Below are positions 11,860-23,512 of a stretch of 64,000 bases of DNA, in pieces (the stretch's first letter is position 1; every line of letters begins with the position of its first letter). Under the pieces are notes generated by a model, which worked only from the letters and a program-made list of their open reading frames with translations, was not told the DNA's origin and did no database searches. The translations under genes and the position numbers were made by a program. The stretch spans positions 53,040,609 through 53,104,608 of the forward strand of contig CP136066.1 of NCBI GenBank assembly GCA_032622095.1, in the 5' to 3' direction. The DNA comes from Siphonodentalium dalli (Eukaryota; Mollusca; Scaphopoda; Gadilida; Siphonodentaliidae).

Positions 11860-13075
11860 TCATATTATGAGAACTGGGAACTGGAAACTGGGGTTGGTCT
11901 GGGAACTAGTAACGGAATTCATGTAACTTGTGTAAGGGCAGATATGAAGCTACTGACAAACTCACAAAAAACCTTCAACGGCATTACAGCACAATAAATT
12001 GGGTTGATACAGTGCAATGCTAATATGGGTGAATCTGTGGGTTTTTTTAAATAAGAATTAAAAGATTATTTAGCTGGTTTTGAATGAGATGATATATACC
12101 GTACCACGGTGCCACACACCAATGCAAACTGTATGTACTCTATATAGGTAGACATCAGAGGCTACATAGGTGCAGCTGTACCTCCCTGGTGGTGTTACTT
12201 ATAACAATCTTAGTCGACGAATCTTAATGCGCATGGAATTATACCTGCTAAGTTAATGGCACCTAATCGTATCGTTGTCTCCTAAACTTTTGTGGACCGA
12301 ACAATGAAGAGCATTTTTTTGATAATTCATGTTTCCGATGGGTGGGAAAGTAGTGTGGGGACCGTGGATATAATCTAGGAATCGGGTACTGATATATACG
12401 GCGCGGCAATGCCGATAGTTGTGTGGTTTAGAATAATTCAAGTGTCCGATGGGTGGTCGAGTTGGATTGTCTTCATCTAGAAATGATACACCAAATCATA
12501 TTAAATAAAAGGTCGACCGACCACAATGTCCCTGGAGACGGTGGCTAATGAAGGATTGGATATGTCCGGAATAAATGTCATCATCCGGAAACCTCAAATG
12601 TTGAAAATCAAGAAAATTCGTCAAACTAGGGGCCATAATTGCGGTAGAAAAGATCGGATAAGTCTGGTTTTCGAATTTTTTTTAAATAGCTCTTACGCAA
12701 AACATTGTTAAAATCGGTTAATATTTGTTCAAGTTATTGCGCTAACGAGCTAGAAAAGTCGGCAAAAATGACAAGAACTCGACAAAAATGGTTCCAACCA
12801 AACTCAAAATTGCAGGTTCCAACGATGTTTAATATCTGTGCCAAATTAAAAAAAAAATGACTAGAAAATGACGGAATATGTACACAGGCTCGGGCTAAAG
12901 TTGGGTCCCAGGATGTATGATGCTATGTCAAAAATGTTTTCTATTAAATATGTATGGCAGTGTGCGTTTTAGTCATGGTTTGGACGATGAACCCATTTCT
13001 TTGTGATAGATGCCAAGATTAATCAATTAATTTCCAATTGAGTTAAAGGCAGGTAAAAGCTATTCTGCATCATAA
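11860..13075. other. Intergenic, weak repeat traces
   Basis: The GTTTCCGATGGGTGG/GTGTCCGATGGGTGG phrase occurs twice (12330 and 12440). The segment 12560-12800 contains 'ggccataattgcgg' and 'gttaaaatcggttaatat', typical of mollusc dispersed repeats. No gene seen. Confidence 0.45.
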
Positions 13076-13078
13076 GTT

Positions 13079-13671
13079 TCAAGATCTATCCAAGTAGACC
13101 CACGGAGCGTCGATAAACCTAGCGGTATTTTCAATTAGGAGATTCATTTCAACAGAACATTGTGTGTCGGTATCTATTGAGTTATTTTTAATCACCTCTC
13201 CAATTCTGTTCGCTGCCACCAGTCTCATAAGATTAATATATGGATTTCCAGAATAACAGGTGCTCCTTGGGTGGTAAAAGCCTTTTGTATTTATCTCATT
13301 GAGTGCTTCTTTCAACGGTTTACATTTCAACATCAGGATCCCCTTCCTGTTGAAACTTTGACGAGGGACACATGCCAATCGATATAGGTATCGCTGGGCA
13401 TGTATATAACAGGCTGAAATATAGCTCCAGTCTTATAATTGATGCTACGTACACAAAATGACAATGCTTTCAGGAAATTCCTATCCGATTGATTATTACA
13501 ATACAAATTGGCATTGTCTTGGAGAATGACTATATACATATATTGCATATTTTGGTTATAAATGTTGGAATCGTTGTCCGACTTAAGTTGGCTGAATATT
13601 AGGCACAAATAAATTGCTAGTTTTCCGGGTGACATCCTGTCTGAGTGTAAACAAGAAATCAAGACTGTCAC
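13079..13671 (-). pseudogene. Unknown protein-like family, best-preserved copy
   Basis: Minus-strand copy of the family at 8.1 and 18.3-18.9 kb. Frame one (13671 to about 13333) reads 'ALSFCVRSINYKTGAIFQP' and 'DTYIDWHVSL', then the frame shifts. Frame two (13378-13079) reads 'CVPRQSFNRKGILMLKCKPL', 'EALNEINTKGFYHPRSTC' and 'NPYINLMRLVAANRIGEV'. The shared core with copies 1 and 3 is YIDW-VSL-GRG-LM-LNE-TKG-Y-TC, with a hydrophobic L-RLV following. One frameshift and no clear start mean it is not intact. The function is unknown. Confidence 0.55.
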
Positions 13672-13879
13672 CGTATAATCAACTTGTTTTATAGTATTAG
13701 TGTATACTTAATGCAGATATAAACAAATAAAAATACCGTATACATGAATATGTTGCCCGTGTGGGATGAGGTGTGTTGACAATTAATTTGGAAATGCCGC
13801 GCCACCTCATACATGTACTATAGGCTATAGTCCCGGCTTTGGCCAATGGGTCGATAGTCGGTGTGACTATACAGAGCGT

Positions 13880-14077
13880 TTAGGATTTCAAGTGGGTTTC
13901 ACTGATCTCATCGTGGTATACCTGCCAGTATCTTGGGTTCTGGGACTTCTCTTCCCGATATCGTGACGTCGTATCGTTTATACCACTATATAGACATAGC
14001 AGAAAATCGCCACCATCTGCTCCTCTTGTATTTAAACAATTAAATCGACAATATGGATAGAGAAAACCCAGATCCAT
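13880..14077 (-). pseudogene. Possible upstream piece of the 13-kb unknown gene
   Basis: An open frame of 65 codons lies 208 bp upstream on the same strand and includes 'CLYSGINDTTSRYREEKSQN' and 'YHDEISETHLKS'. Its composition is protein-like and it may be the 5' continuation of the 13079-13671 remnant. No splice signals were established. Confidence 0.3.
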
Positions 14078-14164
14078 CAGGACCTAAAACTCATACGTAT
14101 TTTCAACAAAAGACTGGGAGATGTTACAAACAAACAAACAAATGTTTTTGAAAACCGTTTCGCA

Positions 14165-14885
14165 GCCCATAAACATGATTACGTAGCTAGAAGCATGGCG
14201 GCCTCCCGGGAATCCTTGCATTTGCATGCGGTGCAACTCGGTGGGCGTCCACGGGACAGGGACGCAACCATATAACCCTTCCAAATGTTCGATAATTGGG
14301 CTGAAGTCGTGCACGGAGCTCAACATTGCAATTTTTTTGCTAAATCGGCTGCGTGGCCAGAACCATTGCAGTCACAAGGGAATCCTTCCGTGTATATATG
14401 GTCGTGCCCCTGTCATATATAAGATGCCCGCTCGGTGGCACCGCACGGAAATGCCAGGACTCCAGGGTGGTCGCCATGGTTCTGGCTACGCAGCCGATTT
14501 AGTAACAAAACGTGCTATTTGTTCTCCATGCACGACTTCAGACCAATTTTCGAATATGTTGAAGGGGCTATATAGTCACGTCCCTGTCCTATAGATGCCC
14601 ACTGGGTGGCACCGCACGAAAATGCAAGAATTCCCGGGTGGCCGCCATGGATCTGGCTACGCAGCCGATTTCGTATCAAAATGGGCTATTTTGACACTCC
14701 ATGCACGACTTCAGCCCTATTTTCGAAAATATGGAACGGGTTATATGGTTGCCTCCCTGTCCTATATAGATGCCCGCTGTGCGGCACCGCACGAGAATTC
14801 AAGGATTCCCTTGTGACTGCCATGGTGCTGGCCACGCAGCCGATTTAGCAACAAAAAGTGCAATGTTGAGGTCCATGCACGATAC
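14165..14885 (+). repeat. Tandem repeat, ~170-180-bp units plus an inverted unit
   Basis: Units at about 14345-14500, 14500-14660, 14660-14830 and a partial unit to 14885 share 'CATGCACGACTTCAGCCC', 'ATAGATGCCCGCT-GGTGGC', 'GGTCGCCATGG' and 'TACGCAGCCGATTTAG'. The first part (14165-14320) is the reverse complement. Long overlapping open frames here come from the repeat, not from a gene. Confidence 0.8.
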
Positions 14886-14974
14886 ATATATCATATTTTT
14901 ATCAAGGTAAAATGATCACGAAACCGTTGGGATTAAACAAAATTAATAATGATTTCCATATTACTACGGGACAT

Positions 14975-15860
14975 TTACTAGGGTTGGGGCAACTGTTCAA
15001 AAACTGGTTCCTTGTATACTTTTTAGTAGAAGCATGGCATGCATATTTTCAACATCGAAATTGCACTCTATTCCAATGTTTTAATGTCACGTGATCTCCA
15101 AATCCAAGATGGCTGCCGTCTTAAGCAAAAATCAGGATATTTTCGAGGATTTTTGTGCATGTTTTTGACCAAATTTACCCCAAATAGCCGCCATATATTC
15201 CCAAATCATCCGGTTCACTTGCCTTTATTGTTTACTGGTTCAGTCGAAACAGCAGATGTGCTCAGGAAGGTTGGAGTTAACATTGTGGGTTGTTTAACTC
15301 AGACAAAATATAGAATTATAACAATGTACGCAAGACCCGATATAGTTGAAAACGGTCATTGTTCATTTTGCCGTTAGAGCTGTATGGCTAGTTAACCTTC
15401 ATCAATTTTGTTCTAACTCTATGGTTAATTGACATTCACCAAACACCTTAAAGACAATACAAGGAATGAAATAGATTTCACTATGGTGTTGGTGTGATTT
15501 AATGTGGTTTAATGTTACGTGACCTCTATGGTTGTCAGATAAAATATAGATTTATAACATTGTACGCAAGACCCGATATAGTTGAAAACGGTCATTGTTC
15601 ATTTTGCCGTTAGAGCTGTATGGCTCGTTAACCTTAATAAATTTTGTTCTATCTCTAACTCTATGGTTAATTAACATTCATCAAAAACACCTTAAAGACA
15701 ATACAAGGAATGAAATAGATTTCACTAGTGTGGGGGCAACTGTTCAAAAACTGGTTCCTTGTATACTTTTCTTAGTAGCAGCATGGCATGTTCATTTTCA
15801 ACATCAGGATGGGTTGTGCTAAATAATTGGACTCTATTCCAATTTTCAATGTCAATCGAC
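14975..15860 (+). repeat. Pair of direct repeats with an internal tandem duplication
   Basis: 'GGGGCAACTGTTCAAAAACT' through 'ccaatgttttaatgtcacgt' occurs at 14985-15090 and again at 15724-15850. Between them a ~185-bp segment starting 'atagaattataacaatgtacgca' (15310) repeats from about 15548 with a ~240-bp period. Confidence 0.75.
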
Positions 15861-15903
15861 TAATCTAATGTACAGCATAAGAAACTTATCTGATATCCAA
15901 GTA

Positions 15904-16403
15904 TTAAGAATAAAGTTATTCACCACCCCGCCAACCCACCAACCAATACATAATTTCAGATCGCAGATTTTTATTCGCAATTCGACTTCCAGTTCTATGA
16001 AATGATTGTTTATGAATGAAGGATCGTCTAATCAAATACAAAAAGTTAGAAACGTATCTACGTCGGAGTTTAAAGACCAATGTTATTCGCCAACCCAAGT
16101 TTGAAGAATAAAGTTATTCGCCACCCCCACCCAATTCAGATCGAAGATTTTTGTTTGCAATTCCAGTTCTAAAAATGATTGTTTTTGATTGAAGGATTAT
16201 CTAATATTATGCACAAATTAACAAACTCATATGGCATCCAAGTATTGAGAATAAAGTTATTCGATACCACCCCACCCCCCCCCCCCCCCAGCCCACACCC
16301 AACCATCTTACAGAATTTCTTATCACAGATTTTTGTTCGTATTCCACTTCCAGTTCTATAAAATGATTGTTTATGATTGAAGGCGTCTAATCTAATGCAC
16401 AAA
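15904..16403 (+). repeat. Tandem repeat, three ~150-200-bp units with C-rich spacers
   Basis: The units each start 'aagaataaagttattcgccacc' (15906, 16104, 16247), pass a C-rich run (16268-16289 is nearly pure C) and 'cagatttttgttcg', and end 'aaatgattgtttatgattgaagg'. Confidence 0.8.
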
Positions 16404-16494
16404 TAGTAGGGCGGATAGATGACAAAATCGTGCATTTTATGGTAAAAGCACCAAACTTGATATAGTACTACATACAAAAATAAGACATTTTGGA
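16404..16494 (+). repeat. 'TAGTAGGGCGG' dispersed repeat, copy 2 (partial)
   Basis: It starts TAGTAGGGCGGATAGATGAC and matches the first ~90 bp of the inverted copy ending near 44700, including 'tgcattttatggtaaaagcacc'. Confidence 0.65.
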
Positions 16495-16499
16495 CAGCA

Positions 16500-17990
16500 C
16501 ACTACATGTATTTGGTGGTTTGATTGTGTTATTCAATTGTCATTTATACTCCAAGGAATGTACTATTTTAACCTACATGCATGGACTGTAGTTATATTTG
16601 TTGTTGGTCTTCTCTTTGGCTGTTTTAATTTCATAGTCAGTGATGGTGATATGTGAAACTCAATGTTGCTCATCTCTCACGATCCAGAAAAAATCATTTA
16701 GTTAAAATGTATTGCTGTCCCGATTTAAGCTAAACATGCGTCTATGTCTTAGTGCACTTTATTGTATCAAATAATTAATATCATGTCATGCCATGTCCCA
16801 TTCAATTATTTCAATCCGTGTAGGTTTATACACTGAAAATGTATTTTGAAGATTTAAAATCGGATGGTGGTCATTCCCATGTGCGGATTTTGTCTTGGAG
16901 AGATCAACAGGAAGTTAACGACAAATATAACTGCACGGTGGTTCCCCGTCTGCATTTAAATCGTCAACACACCTCTGTAACTGGCTGAACCGGTTTTCAT
17001 TGTTTTCAAAAATAAAAACACGTTCGATACTAAGTCCCCGGAAGACTGCTAATTTCTGAAGTTGTCATATATTACAATCCTACCCCAACAGCGTGAATAA
17101 CCGGGACAATTGTGTCATCAAGAACAAAAACACATTGGAGGAGGGCAGTCTTCGATTTTTTATTGGTTATGGCAAAGTATGGTGTGGACGGCTGTTTCCT
17201 AAGTGTTGCAAGTGACACGTTAACGGCTACTCTTTTGGCGGAGATCAGTAGACACAAAACAATAAACAAATGTGCTCGTTACAACTTGTTCTATCTAGTT
17301 ACTTAACCCACAACAGCGGTTCTGGGGTTAGGACGAAAAGTTGCGAACGGACGGACGGAGTAGATAGACAGATATCATAATATGTCTATATAAACATACA
17401 TGTAAACACACCAACTTTTGTCTTTTCGGGTAAAGCATCTTGCGGAAAACCACAAACAAAGTGGTGAAACTCGCGTCGAGAGACATGCCCTTTGGCAGAT
17501 TTGTTTAAACGCAGAATAAGAATGGATTAGTGGTCCATGAGCGATACTTGTTTCTCAATGAATACATATCGCTCGCGATAATTTATGGCGTGTCAATAAG
17601 CGTTTTATCGGCCTGCACATTGTTCTGATTGGTAACAAGGTAGTTTGATTGCATGTTCATACCATCGAATAGAGTTATCAACTAAATGACAACTGAACGA
17701 CAAGATGCACCCTTTGACCACCAATGTAGGTCTAAAACCAGGTTTAACTCGGATGTTTAAACTGAAGATGATGACTCCGGCCTATATGTTCAAACATAAA
17801 ACCCAACATCATAATTTCGCATATATACATAATAACTGCTAGTATACAATTTATATGCATACGTACAAAATGAAGCACGTAACAAATACTGCTCAGTTGT
17901 ATGTATTTGATTGTATATATATCGATTATAACATGTCATACAAGTGGGTTTATTCATAGGCCATGTTAAGTGATACATGTTTATCTGGCT
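16500..17990. other. No recognised feature
   Basis: Contains a GGACGGACGGAG stretch near 17350 and a TA-rich segment at 17990-18004. Open frames on both strands at 17072-17306 are short and unsupported. Confidence 0.45.
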
Positions 17991-18004
17991 GGTATATATA
18001 TATA

Positions 18005-18786
18005 TGACATGCACCACGGATACCGACCAAACATTTGGTGAAACATTTTGTCGCCATCAAATTGTTTCCATCAAATTTCCGTTCGATTCAGGGGTGTGAG
18101 AAGGGAGGGGTACACACGCTATTACAAGTACTTATAATTTATGTGCACATGACAATGGTCCGGTTTTAGTCTGAACATGTCATACCGTTACTTTCAGACT
18201 TTAAGTTGTGAACGTATTGTCTGTATGTGTATGTAGCCTTAACGATAGGAGTAGAGGCAATTTGAGCCTCGCTGCCACATATTCACGATCACATATATTG
18301 ACTGGCTAATGTCGGTTTTTACCGATCCAGCTGGAAGAGAACTTTTAATGTTTAATTGAAAAACTTTGAATGAATAACTCGACACGACAAACACAAGGGC
18401 GCTTACTACCTCCAAGACACACCTTTTGTGCTGTGATGTTGTAGATCGCTCATATGAGGTTGGTGGCCTTTTGTTGTCGTGAAAGGTCAGATTTGGAGAG
18501 TGGTCCAAAATTAGCCTTTAGTTTATCAAACAACGTTCTATTGAAATTAAATTTCTATGGGAAATACCATAATGCCTATCGAAGCTCTCCAGGTCTACCT
18601 TGATAATGACTTTGCTTAGAATAAACTAGAACAATAAACCGTTAAATTTGCGAAACACAATGACAATTAAATTTTCTAGAAGGATGTAACCTTTATGTCT
18701 TTTGCAAAGAAACTGGCTGATATTGACCACTTTTACACACTAATTGGTTCATTATTCTAACATCAGATCCAAGACTAACAACTCGC
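18005..18786 (+). pseudogene. Unknown protein-like family, copy 2
   Basis: Runs in parallel with 7853-8630 from 'tgacatgcaccacggatacc' to 'agatccaagactaacaactc', with many small substitutions and indels. The YIDW segment is near 18296 and the LNE..TKG-like segment near 18370, both interrupted by stops. Like copy 1, it is preceded by a TA run. Confidence 0.6.
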
Positions 18787-19271
18787 AAACTCTAAAATAT
18801 TTTAAAAGAACGTTGAATGAGTTACTAAACACGACAAGCACAAAGGGCGTTTACTGTCCAATACATACCTGTTGTTTTGTGATGTTGTATATGTCTCTTA
18901 CGAGACTGGTGCCCTTTTTGTCGCTGGATTATCGTGAGAGATCAGAATTGGAGAGGGGTCCATAATTAGCCGTTGGTTTTTCAAACAACGTTCTATTGAT
19001 ATTAACGTTCTATAGGAAAGGCCATAGTACTCATAGAAGCTCTCCAAATCTACTTGGAAAATTGCTTTGTCTGGAATAGACTAGAAGATTAAACGGTGAA
19101 ATTTGCGCACAATGGCATTCAAATTTCGAGAAAGATGTAGGCTAATATTGACCACTTTTACAAACTAATTGGTTGATCGTTCTAACGTCCGAACGAGTTA
19201 TTCATGAACGCTAACACATTTGACGAATATGGCACTGCATGAGCATCCATGTATGCATTTCCAATGGCCTA
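18787..19271 (+). pseudogene. Unknown protein-like family, copy 3, split by the 21-kb element
   Basis: A second tandem copy (~454-bp offset from copy 2). One frame reads 'LNELL..TSTKGVYCPIHTC' and 'MSLTRLVPFLSLDYRER'. Its sequence continues to the TA at 19270-19271 and resumes at 40592 with TAGCGTCCAA, matching copy 1 at 8672. The 21.3 kb between is therefore an insertion. Confidence 0.6.
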
Positions 19272-19299
19272 CCCATATAAAAATGTACCTGGGTAAATC
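19269..19299 (+). repeat. Left terminal inverted repeat (31 bp)
   Basis: Matches the reverse complement of 40564-40594 at every base. Neither the block after it nor the block before the right copy has a second, oppositely oriented end, so these are not two small separate elements. Confidence 0.85.
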
Positions 19300-20035
19300 C
19301 ACCCAGGTTTTTTGGGCCGAAACCCAGGTAAATCTATCTACCAAGATATCCACCAACCATCAAGACCCCCTGAAACCTGGGTTTTACCATGATTTACCCA
19401 CCTGAAACTGGACAAAAAACCCTGGTATGGATAAACCTGGGTGTATTTACCCAGGTGACCACACCCATGTGTACCCTACCTGGGTGTTTCCCACCCAGGT
19501 GTACCCTGGTGTTTCCTACCTGGGTGTTTCCCCCACCCAGGTGTACCATGGTGTTATTCACCCAGGTGTTTCCCCCACCCATGTGTACCATGGTGTTATT
19601 CACCCAGGTGTACCCTGATGTTTCCTACCTGGGTGTTTCCCACCCATGTGTACCTTGGTGTTATTCACCCAGGTGAACCCTGATGTTTCCTACCTGGGTG
19701 TTCCCCACCCAGGTGTACCTTGATGTTTCCAACCCAGATGTACCTTGGTGTTTTCTTACGCCGGTGTACCTTGGTGTTTTCTTACCCAGGTGGATTTCCC
19801 ACTGAGATGCACCTGGTTAGAAAACACCAAGGTACACCCAGGTAAGGAAACACCAAGGCACACCTGGGCAGGAAAACACCAAGGTACACCTGGGTAAGAA
19901 AACACCAAGGTACACCTGGGTAAGAAAACACCAAGGTACAACTGGGTGGGAAACACCAAGGTACACATGGGTAGGAAACACCAAGGAACACCTGGGTGAA
20001 TAACACCAAGGTACACCTGGGTGGGGATCCAAAGT
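19300..20035. repeat. Inverted minisatellite (ACCCAGGTGTACC), foldback
   Basis: From about 19420 to 19800 ~22-bp units read 'cacccaggtgtaccttggtg'. From about 19806 to 20033 the same unit appears as its reverse complement, 'caccaaggtacacctgggt'. The array can fold back on itself. Repetitive open frames on both strands (GVPWCF, LGVF) result from the repeat. Confidence 0.9.
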
Positions 20036-21500
20036 GAAATGATGAGGATGGCAATGAAGTAGATTTGGATGGGATGCAGGGGTATTGTTATCAATGGAGT
20101 TGTTTTAGTATAATAGAACATTAAGGAAACTGATTGTGCAGCAATACAAGTTTATTCAAGGACAACAAACTAACTAAAGATAAAATACATGTATAGAAAC
20201 ACATGTAATACATAAATATATAAACTCATTAAACTGCATGGGTTAAAACTTACTGACAACAAGAGTTGGGTTAAATTTTTGATTAAAAAAACACTTGCAA
20301 ATTCCCTCTGCATACATGTATATGGTATGTTAGGCAAGTTACATGTACATGTAGTTGCAATGTATACCGGTACATGACATACCGGTGGACACAAAAATCA
20401 TTATTTTAGTTCCAATGTCATTTACCAGTATACATGTACATGTTTTACCTTGCAACTACATCTACAGTGAGGTAGTTTTGTCTCATGAAACTTTCTAAAT
20501 GGGTTTCTCCCTTTTAATGACATAAAATAATGTGAGTATACACATGAGCTGTGATGTGAAATACACACCAAAGAAATATTTTTTAGTCTAAGGACATGTT
20601 TCCTGTCATTATCTCACTGCTTACAAATATATATTTGTAATAGTGTGCTGTAATGCTCCAGAAATAGTCATATTTTGTCCTGGTTCATAAGAACACATTA
20701 TTTCTTAGTGTTAGAAGGACATGTTGTCTATTATTATTTGACTCATAAACCCCCAAATGTACATGTAAGCAGAACATTTGGGAAAGAGACACACCATCTT
20801 TATCCTTTTTTATATCAGTAGCAATTGATCAGATAGCAAAATATGCTATAAAAAATAGATTTCAGATGGTAGAGATTAAACAATCACATTAATTGCACCA
20901 ACTCTAAACAGTTAACATACCCTTAGAACACAGACTATGATCAAGGAGGGTGTCACACACACCCCCACCCCGCTTTGGCATGTGATATTCAGGCCATTTT
21001 CAGGTGGTATGCTATATACATACCAATGTTATCTGGTACCAGGATTTCACACAGTAATATAACCGGCATTCATGATTCAGCAAAAAGGCTAGTATGCAGA
21101 TATAATACCGGTAGCAGAAAATTATACAAATTTTGAGTATTTTCCAGCCTAAACAGACCCAAGTGATATATTTTTATCTAATTCAGTCTAATACCTCTTG
21201 ATATGTTGATGTTTTGGATACTATTTCAGCAAATGTGAGAAAACTGTGAACTGGTATTCAGTATTCATGGGTGATAGGAGGGGTAACACCCTCATAAAGG
21301 CCACTCACAATTGAATTCACCAGTATGGAAGGTGTCACCACCCCCACCTCCCTGGCCCCAATACCAGTTAATGTAAAAGGTTGAATCATGCGTACCAGTT
21401 ACAAGTAAGGAAATATTGAATGAAAACTAATATTACACTAATAATATAGTTTTCATATACATGTACTAGTATTTGCTGAAGTTGTATCCATAACTTCTAC
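20036..21500. other. Element interior; possible 3' UTR on the minus strand
   Basis: On the minus strand AATAAA at 20155-20150 is followed by AT-rich 'cttgtattgctgcac', a plausible polyadenylation context for the exon at 21505-21584. No other coding exon was identified here. The sequence is rich in CATGTAC and ACCGGTA. Confidence 0.3.
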
Positions 21501-21504
21501 ATAC

Positions 21505-21584
21505 CTATAGATAATAGATTGAATAAAAGGACGTCCGGCCGCAGTGTCTCCCGAAAAAGTGGCTTCATTGGCGCATCAGCTTGT
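21505..21584 (-). CDS. Candidate 80-bp internal exon
   Basis: On the minus strand, polypyrimidine 'tattttttTCAG' precedes the exon and CTATAG|GTATGT follows it, both close to splice consensus. One frame is fully open and reads 'QADAPMKPLFRETLRPDVLL' and onward. The amino-acid makeup is protein-like, but the family is unknown. It may be a gene carried by the giant element or a host exon trapped in it. Confidence 0.35.
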
Positions 21585-21669
21585 CTGAAAAAAATATCAA
21601 GGACCCTAAATCTGATAATACATTTCAGAACAATCCAACCAGTGTCCCATGAAATGGTGAATAATAAAC

Positions 21670-22270
21670 TATCATACTAAATTTGATTCAGATATGATCA
21701 CACAAACTAAAATTATGATCCGGAAACCAGAAATTAACACGATTCTAAGTCGAAAAAGGACCATAACTCTCGCAAATATTGGTAAACCCATATTCGAACC
21801 AGACCTGTTAATAGGGCTGATAAACTCACATACCAAATTTGGTTCAGATATGATCACACAAACTGAAGTTATCATCCGAAACCAGAAAATTAAAAAATTC
21901 TAAGTAAAAAAGGGCCATAACTCTTGCAAAAATGGGCGGAGCACACCCATATTCGAACTTGACCTGTATTTTGGTCTGATAAACTTACATACCACATTTG
22001 TTTCAGATATGATCACACAAACTGAAGTTATCATCCGGAAACCAGAAAATTACAAAATTCTAAGTAAAAAAAGGACCATAACTCTCGCAAAAATGGGCAG
22101 AGCAAACCCATATTCGAACTTGATCTTTATTTTGGTCTGATAAACACACATACCAAATTTGCTTTTGATCTAATAACCGAAACTAAAGTTATCATCTGGA
22201 AACCATTTCCGGACAGACGGACGGACGGACACCGGCTATTTTATTAGTCCCCTGAAATTTTCGGGGGACA
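21670..22270 (+). repeat. Tandem 'gccataactctcgcaaa' repeat with GGAC tail
   Basis: About three to four ~135-150-bp units contain 'ttcagatatgatcacacaaact', 'atcatccggaaaccag' and 'ggaccataactctcgcaaa'. They end in 'atttccggacagacggacgg' and the small palindrome CCCCTGAAATTTTCGGGGG. This order is common in mollusc dispersed repeats. Confidence 0.8.
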
Positions 22271-22644
22271 ATTACATCATAAATGTCATTTGGGCTGGAA
22301 ACTAGTAAAACAAAATTAATTTTGTGCTAGAAAAGCTGCGAACCAGCCTTTTTGTTGAATCCTGAATACCGGAATACCGGTTAAACTGCGCAAATGAATC
22401 CCGACTACCAAATTAGCAGAGGGGTATGAATCACGCATGCCACCTGAAAATTGTGCATCAATGTTTTCAATTTACTTCATTTACAAGTACATGTACCTGT
22501 ACAAGTACATGTAGCTGATTCACCTAACAATTTTTTTTATTTTCAAATATGTGAGATCCAAGCGGAAATCATGAGTACTGTGCATTAGTCCGAGAGTCTG
22601 ATAACCTGGGTGTTTGGTTATTATAGAGTGTACATTGTCTCAAA

Positions 22645-23304
22645 ATTTGTAATCTTCATGCCCAGTTTATAGCGAGAGTCATGTTAGGTCTAATTATCTC
22701 CCCCAAAGCATCAGTACATGTATGCGTAAACTATAAATTGCATAAATATTGCATTAATTTGTGTATATTTTCATGGGTAATATATGTTATGTCTCGGGTA
22801 ATTTATTTTGTATGAGGGTAATACTATTACCATACATGGACATGTATATAACTGACTAAATTAATGTGTTGTAAAACACAATCGATTCTTTCAAACCTAT
22901 ATACCATCAATTGAACCTTGGACCATTTGAACCCTCAAACTATTGAACTTCCTGACAATCGAACCCATCGAACTACATGTACTAGTAATGAACACTCTGA
23001 CTAATGCACTGTACATGATTGAGTTAATGGTTATGTGACCTCAGGAATTGGTCCAAGTAATTTTTCTGCTTTACTAGTAAATGTCCTTTAATTGTTCCAA
23101 TTGTATCGACACTGATTTTTTGTTTTCATCCAAATTGCAACGAAGAACTACTAGTATACACATGTACCGTCCAATGAGGCCGCAATAATAATAGTCTGCC
23201 AAGTTGTAATCTTCATGACCAGTTTATAGTGACAGTTACATGTACAATTAGGTAACATGCATGTAGTAGACACCCAATTATACACAAAATATCTTCCCCA
23301 AAGC
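22645..23304 (+). repeat. Direct repeat D (left)
   Basis: 22775-23170 matches 32497-32870 in the same orientation, for example 'accctcaaactattgaactt' at 22931 and 32591. A smaller duplication, 'gtaatcttcatg-ccagtttatag', occurs at 22650 and 23206. D directly precedes element A here and directly follows A' on the right. Confidence 0.8.
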
Positions 23305-23339
23305 TATGGGAGGCCAAATTCACATTTAATAATGAATTA

Positions 23340-23512
23340 CGCTTAAGCGCAATTGATTGCGCTTAAGCGCAAATAATTGCGCTTAAGCACAATCAATTGC
23401 ACTTAAGCGCAAATACCATATATTGTGCTTAAGCGCAAATACCACATATTGTGCTTAAGCGTAAATAGGGCATTTACGCTTAAGCGTAATTAATTGCGCT
23501 TAAGCGTAATTG
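23340..23512. repeat. GCGCTTAAGCGCAAT palindromic array
   Basis: About ten copies of a GCGCTTAAGCGC-type palindrome are spaced by AATTGATT-like linkers. Shorter runs occur at 25014-25032, 31262-31304 and 32336-32448, all within the ends of A and A'. Confidence 0.9.

Noticed and set aside
8128-13671. Assigning the unknown family to a herpes-like or other large DNA virus
   Set aside because: The style of the 13-kb segment raised the idea, but I cannot support a family from sequence alone.
14226-14848. Overlapping open frames rich in W, G and H
   Set aside because: They track the ~175-bp tandem units and end at unit boundaries.
19394-20121. Long overlapping open frames with repeated GVPWCF and LGVF
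   Set aside because: They occur in several frames on both strands and follow the minisatellite unit; not a repeat protein.
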